The position numbers were made by a program, and so were the translations under genes. From Pseudomonadota bacterium (GTDB lineage Bacteria > Pseudomonadota > Alphaproteobacteria > Acetobacterales > Acetobacteraceae), in contig JAKAWQ010000001.1 in assembly GCA_021816925.1 (NCBI GenBank), forward strand, positions 1 to 64,000: a DNA stretch of 64,000 nt, read 5' to 3'. Under the pieces are notes generated by a model. The model was not told the origin of the DNA. It did not search any database and saw only the letters and a program-made list of their open reading frames with translations. Every line of letters starts with the position of its first letter. Positions within the stretch are counted from its first letter, which is position 1. This document shows, piece after piece, positions 54,000-64,000 of this stretch.

Positions 54000-56629
54000 G
54001 CCGGAACCATCTCGCTTTCGAAACACTCGACCATGTCGCCCTCGCGCAGATCCTGCCAGCCCGCGAAGGCGAGACCGCATTCGTAGCCCTTGGCCACCTC
54101 GCGCACGTCGTCCTTGAAGCGCCTGAGCTGGGAAAGTTCGCCGGCGTGGATGACGATGCCGTCGCGCAGGAGCCTGACGCCGGCGCCGCGGCGCACCAGC
54201 CCGTCGGTCACCATGCAGCCGGCGACCTTGCCCACCTTGGTGATTTCGAACACCTTGCGGATCTCGGCGTATCCCAGGAACCGCTCCCGCGCCTTTGGCG
54301 CGATCCGGCCTTTGACGAGCTTCTCGATATCGTCGGCGAGCTCGTAGATAATGCTGTAGTACCGGATCTCGACGCCATCGCGACCGGCCATCTCGCGGGC
54401 CTGGGCGGTGGCACGCACATTGAACCCCACCACCACCGCGTCCGAGGCTTCGGCAAGCACGATATCGCTCTCGGTGATCTGCCCGACCGCGGCGTGCAGC
54501 ACGCGCACCTTCACCTCGTCATTGCCGAGTCTGAGCACGGTGGCCTGGATTGCTTCGGCACTGCCCTGCACGTCGGCCTTGATGACGACCGCGACTTCCT
54601 TTTGTTCCCCGGCGTTGATGCGTGCCAGCATCTGCTCGAGCGTGCCACGCCCGGCGCCGCTGCTGGCCGCCGCCTTGTCGCGCAACCTGCGCTGGCGGAA
54701 CTCGGCCACCTCGCGCGCGCGTGCCTCGTTCTCGACCGCGACCAGCGGCTCGCCCGCTACGGGTACCCCGGCCAGTCCCTGGATCTCGACCGGCGTCGAG
54801 GGACCGGCCTCGACGAGCGCGCGGTTGCGCTCGTCGAGCAGCGCCCGCACACGGCCCCATTCCGCGCCCGCCACCACGATATCGCCCTGGCGAAGCGTAC
54901 CTTTCTGCACGAGCACGGTTGCCACCGGTCCGCGACCGCGATCGAGCCGGCTTTCGATGACCGTGCCCTCGGCCGGCCGGTTCGGGTTCGCCTTGAGTTC
55001 CAGTATCTCGGCCTGCACCAGGATCGCCTCCAGCAGGCGGTCAAGCCCGGTGCGCCTGAGCGCCGAGACTTCGACGTCCTGCGTCTCGCCGCCCATCTCC
55101 TCGACCACCACCTCGTGCTGCAGCAGTTCATTCCGCACGCGGTTGGGATTGGCGCCCGGCTTGTCCATCTTGTTGATGGCCACGACGAGCGGTGCCTTGG
55201 CCGCGTGAGCATGCCGGATTGCCTCGATCGTTTGCGGCATCACCCCGTCGTCGGCAGCGACCACCAGCACGACGATGTCGGTGACGCTCGCCCCGCGGGC
55301 GCGGAGTGCGGTGAAGGCCTCGTGGCCGGGCGTATCGATGAAGGTGATGCGCCCGCCCGCGGGCAGCGTCACCTGATAGGCACCGATATGCTGGGTGATG
55401 CCCCCCGCCTCGCCGGCCGCGACGTCGGTCGCGCGCAGCGCATCGAGAAGCGAGGTCTTGCCATGATCCACATGGCCCATCACGGTGACCACCGGCGGGC
55501 GAGGGAGGAGATCGGTCTCGACATCCGCTTGGCCCTCGAGGCCGAGTTCCACGTCGGCCTCCGAAACCCGTTTGGCACGGTGGCCGAATTCCTGCACCAC
55601 GAGCTCGGCAGTGTCGGCGTCCAGCGTCTGAGTGATGGTGGCCATCACGCCAAGCTTCATCAGCGCCTTGATCACGTCCCCCGCGCGCGCGGCCATGCGG
55701 CTGGCCAGCTCCTGAACGGTGATGCTCTCCGGCAGCACGACGTCGCGCACCACCTTCACCTGGTCCGACCGCAAAAGCTCGAGTTCGGCCTGACGGCGTT
55801 CGCGCTCGCGCTGGCGGCGGACCGAGGCGAGACTGCGTACGCGCTCGTCCTCGCCCTCGATCGCTGCCTGCACGTCGATTTTCGCCCCGCGCCTTCGGTC
55901 CTCGAGCCCTTTCTTCGGCGCCGCCACCTGCGGCTTGCGCGGAGGGAGAGGCGCTCCGGGACGGCGCACAGGTCGCGCCTCATCGTCCTCCTCGCCGACG
56001 CGCGCAGGCTTCAGGCGAAGCGTGCCGCCCGGCTGTCCCGGCTCCGGCTGCGACGCCGGCGGGCGCCGCCGCGCCTCCTCGGGCACGCGCGCCGCCGCCT
56101 CGGCTTGCAACCGCGCCTCTTCCGCAGCCTTCGCCGCTTCCTCGGCCCGACGCCGGGCTTCCTCGGCGGCCGCTCTGGCCGTTTCCTCTGCGGCCTTTCT
56201 TGCCTCCTCCTCGGCCTTGCGCCGCGCCTCCTCGGCCGCCGAGAGGATCGAGATCTTTTCCTCCTCGCGCCGCTCCGCCTCGCGCTTGGCCTGCTCGCGC
56301 TGCTGCTCGGCCAGCGCCTTCTGCCGGGCCGCCAGTTCCGTCGCCGTCAAGGCCCGCGCGCCGCCGGCGGCGGGTTTGCCGCCCGCCGGCGCCGTGCGCG
56401 GCGGTTGTGACGCGCCCGATTCAGCCGGATGCGGAGTGGCTCCCGCCTGACTTGCCGGCGCGATCGGGGCGCGTTTGCGACGCACCTCCACCTGCACGAC
56501 CTTCGACCGACCGTGGCTGAAGCTCTGCCGCACCGAGCCCGCGTCCACGGTTCGCCCGAGTTCCGGTCGCGCCGCCGGCCGGAGGCTCAACCGCCCCTTC
56601 ACCGGTTCCTGATCATTGCCTTCGGTCAT
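53996..56629 (-). CDS. infB: Translation initiation factor IF-2
   Basis: An 877-residue GTPase. The N-terminal 250 residues are a Lys/Arg/Glu/Ala-rich helical region ([20 protein letters not shown] type repeats). The IF2_N domain follows ([23 protein letters not shown]), then the G domain with [24 protein letters not shown] and INKMDKPG, and domains II to IV binding initiator tRNA. It promotes formation of the 70S initiation complex. ATG 56629 ([18 protein letters not shown]) is the typical alphaproteobacterial start. It lies 23 bp after the ylxR gene. Confidence 0.97.
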   Translation of the reverse strand: MTEGNDQEPVKGRLSLRPAARPELGRTVDAGSVRQSFSHGRSKVVQVEVRRKRAPIAPASQAGATPHPAESGASQPPRTAPAGGKPAAGGARALTATELAARQKALAEQQREQAKREAERREEEKISILSAAEEARRKAEEEARKAAEETARAAAEEARRRAEEAAKAAEEARLQAEAAARVPEEARRRPPASQPEPGQPGGTLRLKPARVGEEDDEARPVRRPGAPLPPRKPQVAAPKKGLEDRRRGAKIDVQAAIEGEDERVRSLASVRRQRERERRQAELELLRSDQVKVVRDVVLPESITVQELASRMAARAGDVIKALMKLGVMATITQTLDADTAELVVQEFGHRAKRVSEADVELGLEGQADVETDLLPRPPVVTVMGHVDHGKTSLLDALRATDVAAGEAGGITQHIGAYQVTLPAGGRITFIDTPGHEAFTALRARGASVTDIVVLVVAADDGVMPQTIEAIRHAHAAKAPLVVAINKMDKPGANPNRVRNELLQHEVVVEEMGGETQDVEVSALRRTGLDRLLEAILVQAEILELKANPNRPAEGTVIESRLDRGRGPVATVLVQKGTLRQGDIVVAGAEWGRVRALLDERNRALVEAGPSTPVEIQGLAGVPVAGEPLVAVENEARAREVAEFRQRRLRDKAAASSGAGRGTLEQMLARINAGEQKEVAVVIKADVQGSAEAIQATVLRLGNDEVKVRVLHAAVGQITESDIVLAEASDAVVVGFNVRATAQAREMAGRDGVEIRYYSIIYELADDIEKLVKGRIAPKARERFLGYAEIRKVFEITKVGKVAGCMVTDGLVRRGAGVRLLRDGIVIHAGELSQLRRFKDDVREVAKGYECGLAFAGWQDLREGDMVECFESEMVPA

Positions 56630-56652
56630 GCACTCGCCCGCCCCGCCTTGAA

Positions 56653-57342
56653 TCATCCGCGCCCAACCGTCTCGTCTATCCCGCGCCCGCAGTCGAAGCC
56701 CGCCAGCCGTGCCGCGTCAGTCCGCACCGCATCGGCCAGCCTCCCCGGCCGCAGCGCCACGTGCACCACGCGCCCGGCACCGGACACCCGACCGAGCGCG
56801 GCGGCAGAGAGGCCCACCCTGAGCGGGGGGTTCACTGCCGGCGCGCTTCCCGAACTCTCGCCCAGGGTCCGCAGAGGTTCGGCATCACCACCGTCCTCGG
56901 CTTGCAACAGCAGGCCCGCATCGCCCCGGGCCAGCCACGCGCGCACCTTCTCCGTCTCCCACACCGCCTGCCCGGCACGACGAGCCGCCCTTAGAAGCGC
57001 AGCGAGTCGCTCTGCCAGCCCCGCCTCCAGCCGCGCACGAAGATCGGAAGGGATCGCCACCGGGCCCCCGGCCGCCCGCGACACGGCCCGCGCCAGCACC
57101 CCGCGTGCGCGCGCGGTTTCTAACACATCGCGTTCAGCGCTCAACCAGATTCCCCGGCCCGGCAATCGTCCCGCGAGGTCCGCCACCAACACGCGTCCCG
57201 GCCCGACCACGAACCTCACCATTTTCTGCTTCGGCAGCACCGCCCGTGTCACTGCGCAGCGCCGCACCGACGGCGCCGCGACGGAAGCATCCCAGCGCTT
57301 GGGGCGCGGCTTAGCCGTGGCGCGCCTCCCCCGCCGGGGCAT
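56653..57342 (-). CDS. YlxR (DUF448)/L7Ae-type RNA-binding protein
   Basis: A 229-residue protein. After a basic N-terminal stretch it has the YlxR/DUF448 domain ([19 protein letters not shown], then [18 protein letters not shown]). A second half resembles the L7Ae-like fold ([22 protein letters not shown] and [15 protein letters not shown]), a fusion usual in alphaproteobacteria. It is probably an RNA-binding protein tied to NusA/IF2 function, but its exact role is not known. The ATG at 57342 overlaps the nusA end by 32 bp. Confidence 0.9.
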   Translation of the reverse strand: MPRRGRRATAKPRPKRWDASVAAPSVRRCAVTRAVLPKQKMVRFVVGPGRVLVADLAGRLPGRGIWLSAERDVLETARARGVLARAVSRAAGGPVAIPSDLRARLEAGLAERLAALLRAARRAGQAVWETEKVRAWLARGDAGLLLQAEDGGDAEPLRTLGESSGSAPAVNPPLRVGLSAAALGRVSGAGRVVHVALRPGRLADAVRTDAARLAGFDCGRGIDETVGRG

Positions 57343-58837
57343 CCGCGAACCAGTGGGCGCGGGCCGCCATAATGATCGTGTTCGCACTCGCCTCGTCGAG
57401 CACCTCGCTGCCAACGATCTCGATCAGCTCGTCAGAGGCAAGGTCGGCCAGATCGTCGAGCGACTTGATGCCCTTCTCCCCGAGCGCCACCAGCATGCCC
57501 GGCGTGAACCCCTCGATCTCGGCCACCTCGTCGGCCACCCCGAGCGCGCGGCGCCGCTCGGTGAATTCGGCGTCGCGGCGCACTCGATAGGCCTCGGCGC
57601 GGCGGATCAGTTCGGCAGCGATCTGCTCGTCGAAGCCCTCGATCGCAGCCAACTCCTCGGGCGGCGTCATCGCCAGCTCCTCAACCGAACCGAAGCCCTC
57701 GGTCACGAGCAATCCCGCGATCACGTCGTCCACATCGAGCGCCTCGACGAAAAGGCCGGTGCGGCGGCGGAACTCCTCCTGCCGCCGCTCGCTCTCCTCG
57801 GCCTCGGTCATGATGTCGATGTCCCAGCGCGTGAGCTGGCTCGCCAGTCGCACGTTCTGCCCGCGTCGGCCGATCGCCAGCGAGAGCTGCTCGTCCGGCA
57901 CCACCACCTCAACGCGCCCCGCTTCATCGTCCATCACCACCTTGGTGACCTCGGCCGGGGCGAGCGCGTTGACGACGAAGGTGGCGGCTTGCGGGCTCCA
58001 GGGGATGATGTCGATCTTCTCTCCCTGCAGTTCCGCCACCACCGCCTGCACGCGCGAGCCGCGCATGCCCACGCAGGCACCGACCGGATCGATCGAGGAA
58101 TCGCGGCTGATCACAGCCATCTTCGCCCGCGAGCCGGGATCGCGCGCCACGGCCTTGATCTCGATGATGCCGTCGTAGATCTCCGGCACCTCCTGGGCGA
58201 ACAGCTTGGCGAGGAAGCCCGGATGCGTGCGCGAGAGGAAGATTTGCGGCCCGCGTGCCTCCGCACGTACGTCGTAGATATAGGCGCGCACGCGATCGCC
58301 GTTGCGGAAGCTCTCGCGCGGGATCAGTTCGTCACGGCGCAAGAGCGCCTCCGCGCGGCCGAGATCCACCATCAGATTGCCGTACTCGGTGCGCTTGACG
58401 ATGCCGTTGACGATCTCGCCGACACGATCCTTGTACTCCTCGAACTGCCGCTTGCGCTCGATGTCGCGCACACCCTGCACGATCACCTGCTTGGCGGTCT
58501 GCGCCGCGATGCGCCCGAAATCGATCGGCGGCAGGGGGTCGACAATGTGCCCGCCGAGCTTGATGTCGGGCTGCAGCTTGCGCGCGAGCGAGAGCGGGAT
58601 CTGCGTCTCCTCGTTCTCGACCGCCTCCACCACCTCGCTCCAGCGCGACAAACGGACATCGCCCGTCTTGCGGTCGATCGTGGCGCGGATATCCTTCTCG
58701 TGCCCGTACTTGGCGCGCCCGGCCTTCTGGATCGCATTCTCGAGGGTGACGATCACCTCCTCGCGGTCGATCGACTTCTCGCGGGCGACGGCGTCGGCCA
58801 CCAGGAGGATGTCGGGGCGGGCGATCGCGGTATCCAT
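57311..58837 (-). CDS. nusA: Transcription termination/antitermination factor NusA
   Basis: A 508-residue NusA. The N-terminal RNA polymerase-binding domain is followed by S1 (VGEIVNGIVKRTEYGNLMVDLG) and two KH domains (VGACVGMRGSRVQAVVAEL and LSLAIGRRGQNVRLASQL). Two C-terminal acidic repeats with helix-hairpin-helix follow (GFGSVEELAMTPPEELAAIEGFD and GIKSLDDLADLASDELIEI). It governs pausing, termination and antitermination. ATG 58837 follows rimP by 13 bp with GAGAGGGACC upstream. Confidence 0.97.
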   Translation of the reverse strand: MDTAIARPDILLVADAVAREKSIDREEVIVTLENAIQKAGRAKYGHEKDIRATIDRKTGDVRLSRWSEVVEAVENEETQIPLSLARKLQPDIKLGGHIVDPLPPIDFGRIAAQTAKQVIVQGVRDIERKRQFEEYKDRVGEIVNGIVKRTEYGNLMVDLGRAEALLRRDELIPRESFRNGDRVRAYIYDVRAEARGPQIFLSRTHPGFLAKLFAQEVPEIYDGIIEIKAVARDPGSRAKMAVISRDSSIDPVGACVGMRGSRVQAVVAELQGEKIDIIPWSPQAATFVVNALAPAEVTKVVMDDEAGRVEVVVPDEQLSLAIGRRGQNVRLASQLTRWDIDIMTEAEESERRQEEFRRRTGLFVEALDVDDVIAGLLVTEGFGSVEELAMTPPEELAAIEGFDEQIAAELIRRAEAYRVRRDAEFTERRRALGVADEVAEIEGFTPGMLVALGEKGIKSLDDLADLASDELIEIVGSEVLDEASANTIIMAARAHWFADAPAGEARHG

Positions 58838-58850
58838 GGGAGGGTCCCTC

Positions 58851-59372
58851 TCAGTTGCTTTGTCGTGTCGGGGCCGTGGCGCGGATCAACGCTTCCGTCA
58901 GAACCAGCCGCGCACGGCGGATCGCGCCGAGCGGCAGGGCGACCTCTGCGCCGTCCCCAAGCCGGAGCCGCGCCGTTTTCTCGTCTGCCCCGAGCACGGT
59001 TCCGCTCATCCGCCGGCGGCCCTCGATCGGCAGTGCAAGCTCGACCCGCGCCAGATGGCCGGCGAAACGGTTCCAATCCTTCATCCGGACGAGCGGGCGG
59101 TCGATCCCCGGGCTGCTCACCTCGAGCGCCCAGGCGCCGGGCAGAGGGTCGGCCACGTCGAGTACGGCGTCGAGCGCGCGACTGATCGCCTCGCAGTCCG
59201 CCACCGCCATGGTCGCGCCGTCAGTCCGCTCGGCCATGATCTGCACGCCCGCCGGCGGCCCGCCGGTCAGGGCCACGCGCACCAGTTCGTAGCCCATCGC
59301 CTCGAGCGCGGGTGAAATGAGTTCGGCAAGCCGGCCTTGCAGTGCCGGATCAGACGGTAGGCGATCGGTCAA
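58851..59372 (-). CDS. rimP: Ribosome maturation factor RimP
   Basis: About 173 residues with both RimP domains: [19 protein letters not shown], then [39 protein letters not shown], then the C-terminal SH3-like part. It assists 30S maturation. The start is unclear: TTG 59372 gives [15 protein letters not shown], close to where homologues begin, but this codon is at the tail of a terminator-like hairpin. A GTG at 59453 is in frame but adds 27 unlikely residues. It heads the rimP-nusA-infB-rbfA-truB-rpsO-pnp operon. Confidence 0.9.
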   Translation of the reverse strand: MTDRLPSDPALQGRLAELISPALEAMGYELVRVALTGGPPAGVQIMAERTDGATMAVADCEAISRALDAVLDVADPLPGAWALEVSSPGIDRPLVRMKDWNRFAGHLARVELALPIEGRRRMSGTVLGADEKTARLRLGDGAEVALPLGAIRRARLVLTEALIRATAPTRQSN

Positions 59373-59375
59373 AAC

Positions 59376-59401
59376 AAAAAAGGCGGCCCGCCAAGGCCAC
59401 C
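59376..59401 (-). terminator. Terminator-like hairpin at the rimP start
   Basis: On the minus strand the stem GGTGGCC (59401-59395) pairs with GGCCGCC (59388-59382) around the loop TTGGCG, followed by six T (59381-59376) and then gTTTTG, which includes the probable TTG start. It may end trmB transcripts or act as an attenuator/translation switch for the rimP operon. The stem-loop and T-run are seen; the role is inference. Confidence 0.6.
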
Positions 59402-59498
59402 CCCCGTTTGTCAGCGGAGAATGATATTGTGCAGCAGATAGCGCCGTGCTCACCCGATTGCAAGGAGCGCTGACCGATCCGTTTTCGCCCGCGCGCCT

Positions 59499-60227
59499 TC
59501 AGCCTCGGCGGATCAGCCGCCAATAGAGCACCGGGCGGCCGGCGGCGCGGGCCTTTGCCTCGTAGCGCGTCGGCGGCCAGCCCGCGGGGCGCTCCGCCGC
59601 GGGCGGCGGGGCGTGGAAAAATTCCTGTCCCGCCAGGACATCGCGCGACCAAGCCTGGTTTACAGGATCATCGGTCGCGATCCGCCACTCCGCACCGGGG
59701 GCGAGAATGCGGGCCACCGCCGGCACATTGGCGGGGTGCAGGAAGCGGCGCTTGGCGTGCCGCACTTTCGGCCACGGATCAGGAAACAACAGGAAAAGTC
59801 GGGCGATCGAGGCGTCCGGCAGCGCCCGTATCAGGCTGCGTGCATCATCGTTCCAAAGCCGGAGATTGCCGGGCAGCGTTGTATTCGCTTCAGCGCCTTC
59901 CGGAACCAGCCGAGAGAGAAGAGAGGCAACCCCGTTCTCGAAAACCTCGCAAGCAATCAGGCCGATCTCGGGTCGAGCCTCGATCGTGGCCAACGCGTGC
60001 TCGCCGGCGCCGAACCCGACCTCGAGCCAGACCTCGGCTGGGCGCGGGGAGAATGCGCCGACCGGATCGGCGGCATCGGCAAGGGTGAAGCGAAGCCGCG
60101 GCAAGAACTCGGAGAGCAGTCGCCGCTGCCGCGCGCTCGGGGAGTGAGCGCGGTTCCGCCCGTAGAGCCGGTCCGGCGGTGGCTTGAGGCGCCTCGCCGC
60201 AAGTGGCTCGCCGCGTGGCCCGTTCAG
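59499..60227 (-). CDS. trmB: tRNA (guanine-N7-)-methyltransferase TrmB
   Basis: TrmB methylates G46 of tRNAs with S-adenosylmethionine. Motifs seen: [30 protein letters not shown] (SAM loop), [21 protein letters not shown] (catalytic DPWPK), and [10 protein letters not shown]. The conserved N-terminus ([19 protein letters not shown]) continues upstream in frame with no ATG, GTG or TTG until the metK stop. There a CTG at 60227 overlaps the metK TGA as CTGA. I therefore extend the gene to 60227 (242 residues). The first ordinary start, TTG 60104, would lose 41 residues including the conserved part. The SAM-producing metK directly precedes it. Confidence 0.85.
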   Translation of the reverse strand: MNGPRGEPLAARRLKPPPDRLYGRNRAHSPSARQRRLLSEFLPRLRFTLADAADPVGAFSPRPAEVWLEVGFGAGEHALATIEARPEIGLIACEVFENGVASLLSRLVPEGAEANTTLPGNLRLWNDDARSLIRALPDASIARLFLLFPDPWPKVRHAKRRFLHPANVPAVARILAPGAEWRIATDDPVNQAWSRDVLAGQEFFHAPPPAAERPAGWPPTRYEAKARAAGRPVLYWRLIRRG

Positions 60228-61411
60228 CGCTCGAAGGCCGCCCGGAGCGCCGGCACGAGGTCGGTCCGCTCCCAGGTGAAGAGACCCCGCTCCTCGTCCG
60301 GCTCGCGCCCGAAATGGCCGAACGCGGAGGTCGGCGCATAGATCGGACGGTTGAGGTGCAGATGCTCACGGATGCCGCGCGGGGAAAGGTCCATGAGATC
60401 GCGCAGCACCGTCTCGAGCCGCACCTCGTCCACATCGCGGCCGGTGCCGTGTAGATCGACATAGATGGAGAGCGGATGGGAAATGCCGATTGCATAGCTG
60501 ATCTGCAGCGTGCAGCGATCGGCAAGGCCGGCCGCGACGACGTTCTTCGCGAGATACCGGCAGGCATAGGCCGCCGAGCGGTCGACCTTGCTCGGGTCCT
60601 TGCCGCTGAACGCCCCGCCGCCATGCGGGGCCGCCCCGCCGTAGGTATCCACGATGATCTTCCGGCCCGTGAGCCCGCAATCCCCGTCAGGGCCACCGAT
60701 CACGAATTTTCCCGTCGGATTCACGTAGAATTCTGTTTCGGAACACATCCAGCCGGACGGCAGGCTGCTCTCCACGATCGGCCACAGCATGCGCTTGATC
60801 TCGCTCTGCTCGAGCTCCGGCTCATGTTGGATCGAGACCACGATCGAGCGTGCCTGGACCGGCCTGCCATCCACGTAGCAAAGCGTGACTTGGCTCTTTG
60901 CGTCCGGCTTGAGGCCGGCCACCGAGACGTCGCGGTTGCGCCTGAGCTCGCTGATCCGGCGCAGGATCAGGTGCGCGTAATGGATGGGCGCAGGCATCAA
61001 CGCTTCCGTTTCGGTGCACGCATATCCGAACATGATGCCCTGGTCGCCCGCGCCCTCGTCCTTGTTGCCCCCGGCATCAACGCCGAGCGCAATGTCGGAG
61101 GACTGCGCGTGCAAGTGGCAGCAGACGACCGCGTCCCTCCAGGAGAATCCGCTCTGGTCGTAACCAATATCGTGCACGGCAAGGCGGGTGAGGTGCGTCA
61201 GGTACTCGGACGTGACCGTCTCCGGTCCGCGTGTCTCGCCGGCCAGAATGATACGGTTTGTGGTGACGAGCGTCTCGCAGGCCACACGTGCATAGGGGTC
61301 GACGGCCAGGAACGCGTCGAGCACGGTGTCGCTGATGCGATCGGCGACCTTGTCGGGATGGCCCTCCGAAACCGATTCGGAGGTGAACAGGTACTCGCCC
61401 GTTTCGCGCAT
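60224..61411 (-). CDS. metK: S-adenosylmethionine synthetase
   Basis: A 395-residue MetK: N-terminal [20 protein letters not shown], the central [22 protein letters not shown] and [33 protein letters not shown]. All ATP/methionine-binding signatures are present. It makes SAM, used by the trmB product just downstream and by the methyltransferase at 6422. AGAGGAAAG precedes the ATG at 61411. I looked for known SAM-riboswitch cores in the 139-bp leader and saw none; it has one small GC hairpin. Confidence 0.96.
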   Translation of the reverse strand: MRETGEYLFTSESVSEGHPDKVADRISDTVLDAFLAVDPYARVACETLVTTNRIILAGETRGPETVTSEYLTHLTRLAVHDIGYDQSGFSWRDAVVCCHLHAQSSDIALGVDAGGNKDEGAGDQGIMFGYACTETEALMPAPIHYAHLILRRISELRRNRDVSVAGLKPDAKSQVTLCYVDGRPVQARSIVVSIQHEPELEQSEIKRMLWPIVESSLPSGWMCSETEFYVNPTGKFVIGGPDGDCGLTGRKIIVDTYGGAAPHGGGAFSGKDPSKVDRSAAYACRYLAKNVVAAGLADRCTLQISYAIGISHPLSIYVDLHGTGRDVDEVRLETVLRDLMDLSPRGIREHLHLNRPIYAPTSAFGHFGREPDEERGLFTWERTDLVPALRAAFER

Positions 61412-61550
61412 GGATCTTTCCTCTTGTCGCGAGAGCGTCGCCCGGAGGTCCCCCCGCTGCGCCGGCCATCTGCCGAAGCGCGCGGTCAATGGCGGAAAGC
61501 CACCGCCTGGTCAAGATCGCAGCGCTCGGCGCGGGTCTCGGCGGGAAGTC

Positions 61551-62321
61551 TTACGGGATGCCAAGCACGTCGCGCATGGTGTAGAGCCCGGCCGGCCGGT
61601 CGGCGAGCCAGAACGCCGCATTCACCGCGCCGGTTGCATAGACCCGCCGGTCGAAAGCGCGGTGCATGAGGGCAAGATGCTCGCTCGCGCCGGCAAAGAG
61701 CAGCGTGTGCTCGCCCACGACCTGGCCGCCGCGCAAGGCTGCAAACCCGATCTCTCCCGTCCGGCGCACTCCGACCTCGCCGTGCCGGCCGCCTTGCATC
61801 ACCGCCTCGAGCATCACGCCGCGGCCCTTGGCCACCGCCCTCCCGATCCCGATCGCGGTGCCGGAGGGCGCGTCCACCTTCTGGCGATGATGCATCTCCA
61901 GGATCTCGGCGTCGTACTCGGCCGCCGACAGGGCGGCGCCCATGCGCTCAGAGAGCGCTAGCATCAGGTTGACGCCTGGGGAAAAGTTCGCCGCATAAAT
62001 CACCGGTATGCGGCTCGCCGTCGCCGCCACCGTCGCCTCCTCCGCTGCCCCGAGACCAGACGTGCCGAGCACCCATCCGACGCCTGCCTCCGCCAGCGCC
62101 GCCGCGTGCCCGGCGACGGTCGAAGCGTGTGTGAAGTCGATCACCACGTCGCAGAGCCGCGCGAGAGCGGTGATGTCCGGTTCGAGCGCGCCACCGGGCC
62201 TCTCGCCCGCGCCGGGACGGCGGACGCCGCCGGCGAGCGTTCCGCCCGCCGCCCGGATCTCCTCGACCACCAGCCGCCCCATCCGCCCGGTGATGCCGGC
62301 GATCCCAATGCTGACCGTCAT
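61551..62321 (-). CDS. dapB: 4-hydroxy-tetrahydrodipicolinate reductase
   Basis: A 256-residue NAD(P)H enzyme of the lysine and meso-diaminopimelate pathway. The nucleotide loop is IGIAGITGRMGRLV, the substrate region has EILEMHHRQKVDAPSGTAI with the catalytic His and Lys, and VIYAANFSPGVNLM precedes it. The product feeds peptidoglycan synthesis, which is relevant to the MurT-GatD protein elsewhere in the window. ATG 62321 has AAGGA upstream; it lies 51 bp after dnaJ on the same strand. Confidence 0.96.
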   Translation of the reverse strand: MTVSIGIAGITGRMGRLVVEEIRAAGGTLAGGVRRPGAGERPGGALEPDITALARLCDVVIDFTHASTVAGHAAALAEAGVGWVLGTSGLGAAEEATVAATASRIPVIYAANFSPGVNLMLALSERMGAALSAAEYDAEILEMHHRQKVDAPSGTAIGIGRAVAKGRGVMLEAVMQGGRHGEVGVRRTGEIGFAALRGGQVVGEHTLLFAGASEHLALMHRAFDRRVYATGAVNAAFWLADRPAGLYTMRDVLGIP

Positions 62322-62372
62322 GCCCGTCCTTTCCACCCTCCGGTGCGGCGCGGCTTTTCTCGCCGCAAGCGT

Positions 62373-63521
62373 TCAGCCTCGTCCGCCGTTCTCGAAGAAT
62401 TCGCGCACGCGCGCAAAGAAGCCCTCCGACTCCGGGTGGCCCTTGGCGTTGCCCTGGGATTCCTCCTCGAACTCCTCCAAGAGCTCGCGCTGGCGGCGCG
62501 TCAGATGCTGCGGCGTCTCCACTGCCACCTGCACGTACATGTCGCCGCGGGTGGCGCTGCGCAGAACCGAAAAGCCCTTTCCCTTGAGCCGGAACTGATC
62601 CCCGCTTTGCGCGCCGGATGGGATTTTCAACTTGGCGCGGCTGCCGTCGATGACCGGAACCTCGACTTCGGCGCCGAGTGCGGCCTGCGTCATGCGCAGC
62701 GGCACGCGGCAGAAAATGTTTGCACCGTCACGCTGGAACAAGGGATGCGGGCGGATCGCCACGTGAACGTAGAGATCTCCGGACGGAGTGCCGCGCGCCC
62801 CCGCCTCGCCCTCGCCCGCCAGACGGATCCGCGTGCCGTCCTCGACGCCGGCCGGAATGGCGACTGAGAGGGTGCGCTCCCGGGCGACTGTCCCGGAGCC
62901 GCCGCAGACACGGCAGGGATTGCGGATGACGCGGCCGGCGCCGCCGCAGGCGGCACACGTGCGCTCAACGACGAAGAACCCCTGTTGGGCGCGCACCCGA
63001 CCGGCGCCGCCGCAGGTCGGGCAGGTCTCGGCGCCGCGGTCCCGGCTTTCCGATCCACTGCCGCGGCAGGCGTCGCAGACGACGCGCGTCGGCACGCGGA
63101 GCTGGATCTTGGTGCCCGTGAAAGCATCGGCGAGATCGATCTCGACGCTCTGGCGAAGGTCCGCTCCGGGTCGCGGCCCGCGGCCCGCGCCGCGCCGGCC
63201 GCCCATGAACTCGCCGAACATCTGGTCGAAGATGTCGCCGAGCCCGCCGCTGGCGGCGAAGTCGAACCCGCCGGCACCGGGGCCGCCCATCGAGGGGTCG
63301 AAGGCGGCATGGCCGAACCGGTCGTAGGCAGCGCGCTTCTGCTCGTCCTTGAGGACGTCGTAGGCCTCGTTGATCTCCTTGAACTTCGCCTCCGCCTGCT
63401 TGCTCCCCGGATTGCGGTCGGGGTGGTACTGCATGGCGAGCTTGCGATAGGCCTTCTTCAGATCCTCGGCGCCTGCGTCGCGCGCAACGCCGAGCGTGGC
63501 GTAATAATCCTGCTTCGCCAA
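62373..63521 (-). CDS. dnaJ: Chaperone protein DnaJ
   Basis: A 382-residue type I Hsp40. The J domain has [26 protein letters not shown] with the HPD motif, followed by a Gly/Phe-rich region ([15 protein letters not shown]). Four CxxCxGxG zinc repeats ([32 protein letters not shown]) and the C-terminal substrate domain follow. It delivers unfolded proteins to DnaK and stimulates its ATPase. The start is TTG 63521 ([12 protein letters not shown]) with GAGGATGG upstream; no ATG fits without an intervening stop. Confidence 0.95.
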   Translation of the reverse strand: MAKQDYYATLGVARDAGAEDLKKAYRKLAMQYHPDRNPGSKQAEAKFKEINEAYDVLKDEQKRAAYDRFGHAAFDPSMGGPGAGGFDFAASGGLGDIFDQMFGEFMGGRRGAGRGPRPGADLRQSVEIDLADAFTGTKIQLRVPTRVVCDACRGSGSESRDRGAETCPTCGGAGRVRAQQGFFVVERTCAACGGAGRVIRNPCRVCGGSGTVARERTLSVAIPAGVEDGTRIRLAGEGEAGARGTPSGDLYVHVAIRPHPLFQRDGANIFCRVPLRMTQAALGAEVEVPVIDGSRAKLKIPSGAQSGDQFRLKGKGFSVLRSATRGDMYVQVAVETPQHLTRRQRELLEEFEEESQGNAKGHPESEGFFARVREFFENGGRG

Positions 63522-63607
63522 TTCAGCCCATCCTCACCATGCGGGAACCGGTGCCCGCCCTCGATCGGGCCCGGGCACCGGCATCCCCTCCATCCGACCG
63601 CGCGCGG

Positions 63608-64000
63608 TCAGGCGGATTTCTTCTTCTTGTCGTCCACTTCCTCGAACTCGGCGTCCACCACCTTTTCGCTGCCAGGCTTGCCGGCTCCCGAAGCCTCGGG
63701 TCCGGCACCCGGCCCACCCGGCTCTGCCGCGCCTTCCTGGGGTGCGCTTTGCTGGGCACGGTACATCGCCTCGCCGATCTTCATCGCCACCTGCGAGAGC
63801 CGCTCGGTCGCGCTCTTCAGCGCCGCCGCGTCGGTTCCCTCGGTGGCGCTCCGCACTGCGGCGATCGCGGCCTCGGCCTCGGTCTTGTCGGCAGGGGCAA
63901 CCTTGCCCTCATTCTCCTTCAACGTTTTCTCGACTTGGTGGATCAGGCCGTCCGCGTGGTTCTTCGCCTCGACGAACTCGCGCCGCTCCTTGTCGGAGGC
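63608..64000 (-). CDS. dnaK: Chaperone protein DnaK, 3' part only (gene runs off the window)
   Basis: 131 C-terminal codons are visible. The lid helices (SDKERREFVEAKNHADGLIH, then KVAPADKTEAEAAIAAVRSA) are followed by a Gly/Ala/Pro-rich disordered tail ending EFEEVDDKKKKSA, the typical DnaK C-terminal EEVD-like end. The ATPase and substrate domains lie beyond base 64000. The gene is 86 bp upstream of dnaJ on the same strand, the usual dnaKJ order. Confidence 0.95.
   Translation of the reverse strand, partial: ASDKERREFVEAKNHADGLIHQVEKTLKENEGKVAPADKTEAEAAIAAVRSATEGTDAAALKSATERLSQVAMKIGEAMYRAQQSAPQEGAAEPGGPGAGPEASGAGKPGSEKVVDAEFEEVDDKKKKSA

Noticed and set aside
56653-57342. Unusual extra domain on YlxR
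   Set aside because: The DUF448 plus L7Ae-like layout is ordinary for alphaproteobacteria.
61412-61550. SAM riboswitch before metK
   Set aside because: The leader has a GC hairpin, but none of the SAM-I, SAM-II or SAM/SAH core sequences I know could be seen.

Overview
This 64 kb window comes from a chromosome with very high GC content. Its gene order and families point to an alphaproteobacterium, probably Rhodospirillales and perhaps close to Acetobacteraceae: MipZ, carA-carB-greA, yqeY-dnaG-rpoD, rimP-nusA-ylxR-infB-rbfA-truB-rpsO-pnp, and dnaK-dnaJ-dapB beside metK-trmB. The assignment to this group is inference from family content and not a database result.

Layout. 1-10 kb is accessory or decaying sequence. 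It holds a duplicated repeat, a frameshifted copy of the 3' end of an OtnC-like aldolase gene, a DUF5681 gene, the intact otnC-like gene, a fused MurT-GatD protein, a split TPP-dependent decarboxylase with a lipoprotein gene between its halves, and a cyclopropane-synthase-like methyltransferase. It also holds the wreck of a TPR/ATPase gene, a double cold-shock protein, and the remains of the ligase-associated helicase/PdeM repair pair. 10-21 kb is housekeeping: threonine ammonia-lyase, GreA, CarB, a CarA with an extra N-terminal DNA-binding-like domain, YqeY, DnaG and RpoD. 21-36 kb is mixed metabolism and regulation: acetyltransferases, cupin, UDG-like protein, acyl-CoA ligase, cytochrome b561/YceI, an ECF sigma/anti-sigma pair, a hydantoinase operon ending in a CobW-type GTPase, a FAD oxidase, a MarR-GNAT fusion, NAD kinase and a nitrilase-family hydrolase.

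36.45-47.2 kb is a clear integrated element of about 10.7 kb. A 45-bp perfect direct repeat of the 3' part of a tRNA-Thr(CGT) gene bounds it. Next to one boundary lies a tyrosine integrase, then two small helix-turn-helix genes, a DUF3631-type ATPase gene cut short, and a Gabija-type anti-phage pair (GajA OLD/TOPRIM nuclease and GajB UvrD-like helicase, 4-bp overlap). A secreted LprI/peptidoglycan-binding protein of unknown role and an insertion sequence with matching terminal inverted repeats follow. Codon and base use in the element is visibly less GC-rich than in the flanks.

47.2-64 kb is core again: MipZ, a nitronate-monooxygenase-like enzyme, then the translation/RNA-turnover operon read right to left (rimP to pnp), metK-trmB, dapB, dnaJ and the 3' end of dnaK running off the window.

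The strongest items for follow-up are the Gabija island with its unexplained secreted cargo, the MurT-GatD fusion in what looks like a Gram-negative alphaproteobacterium, the HTH-like domain on CarA, the hydantoinase-unknown-CobW coupled operon, and the TrmB gene that has no ordinary start codon covering its conserved N-terminus.
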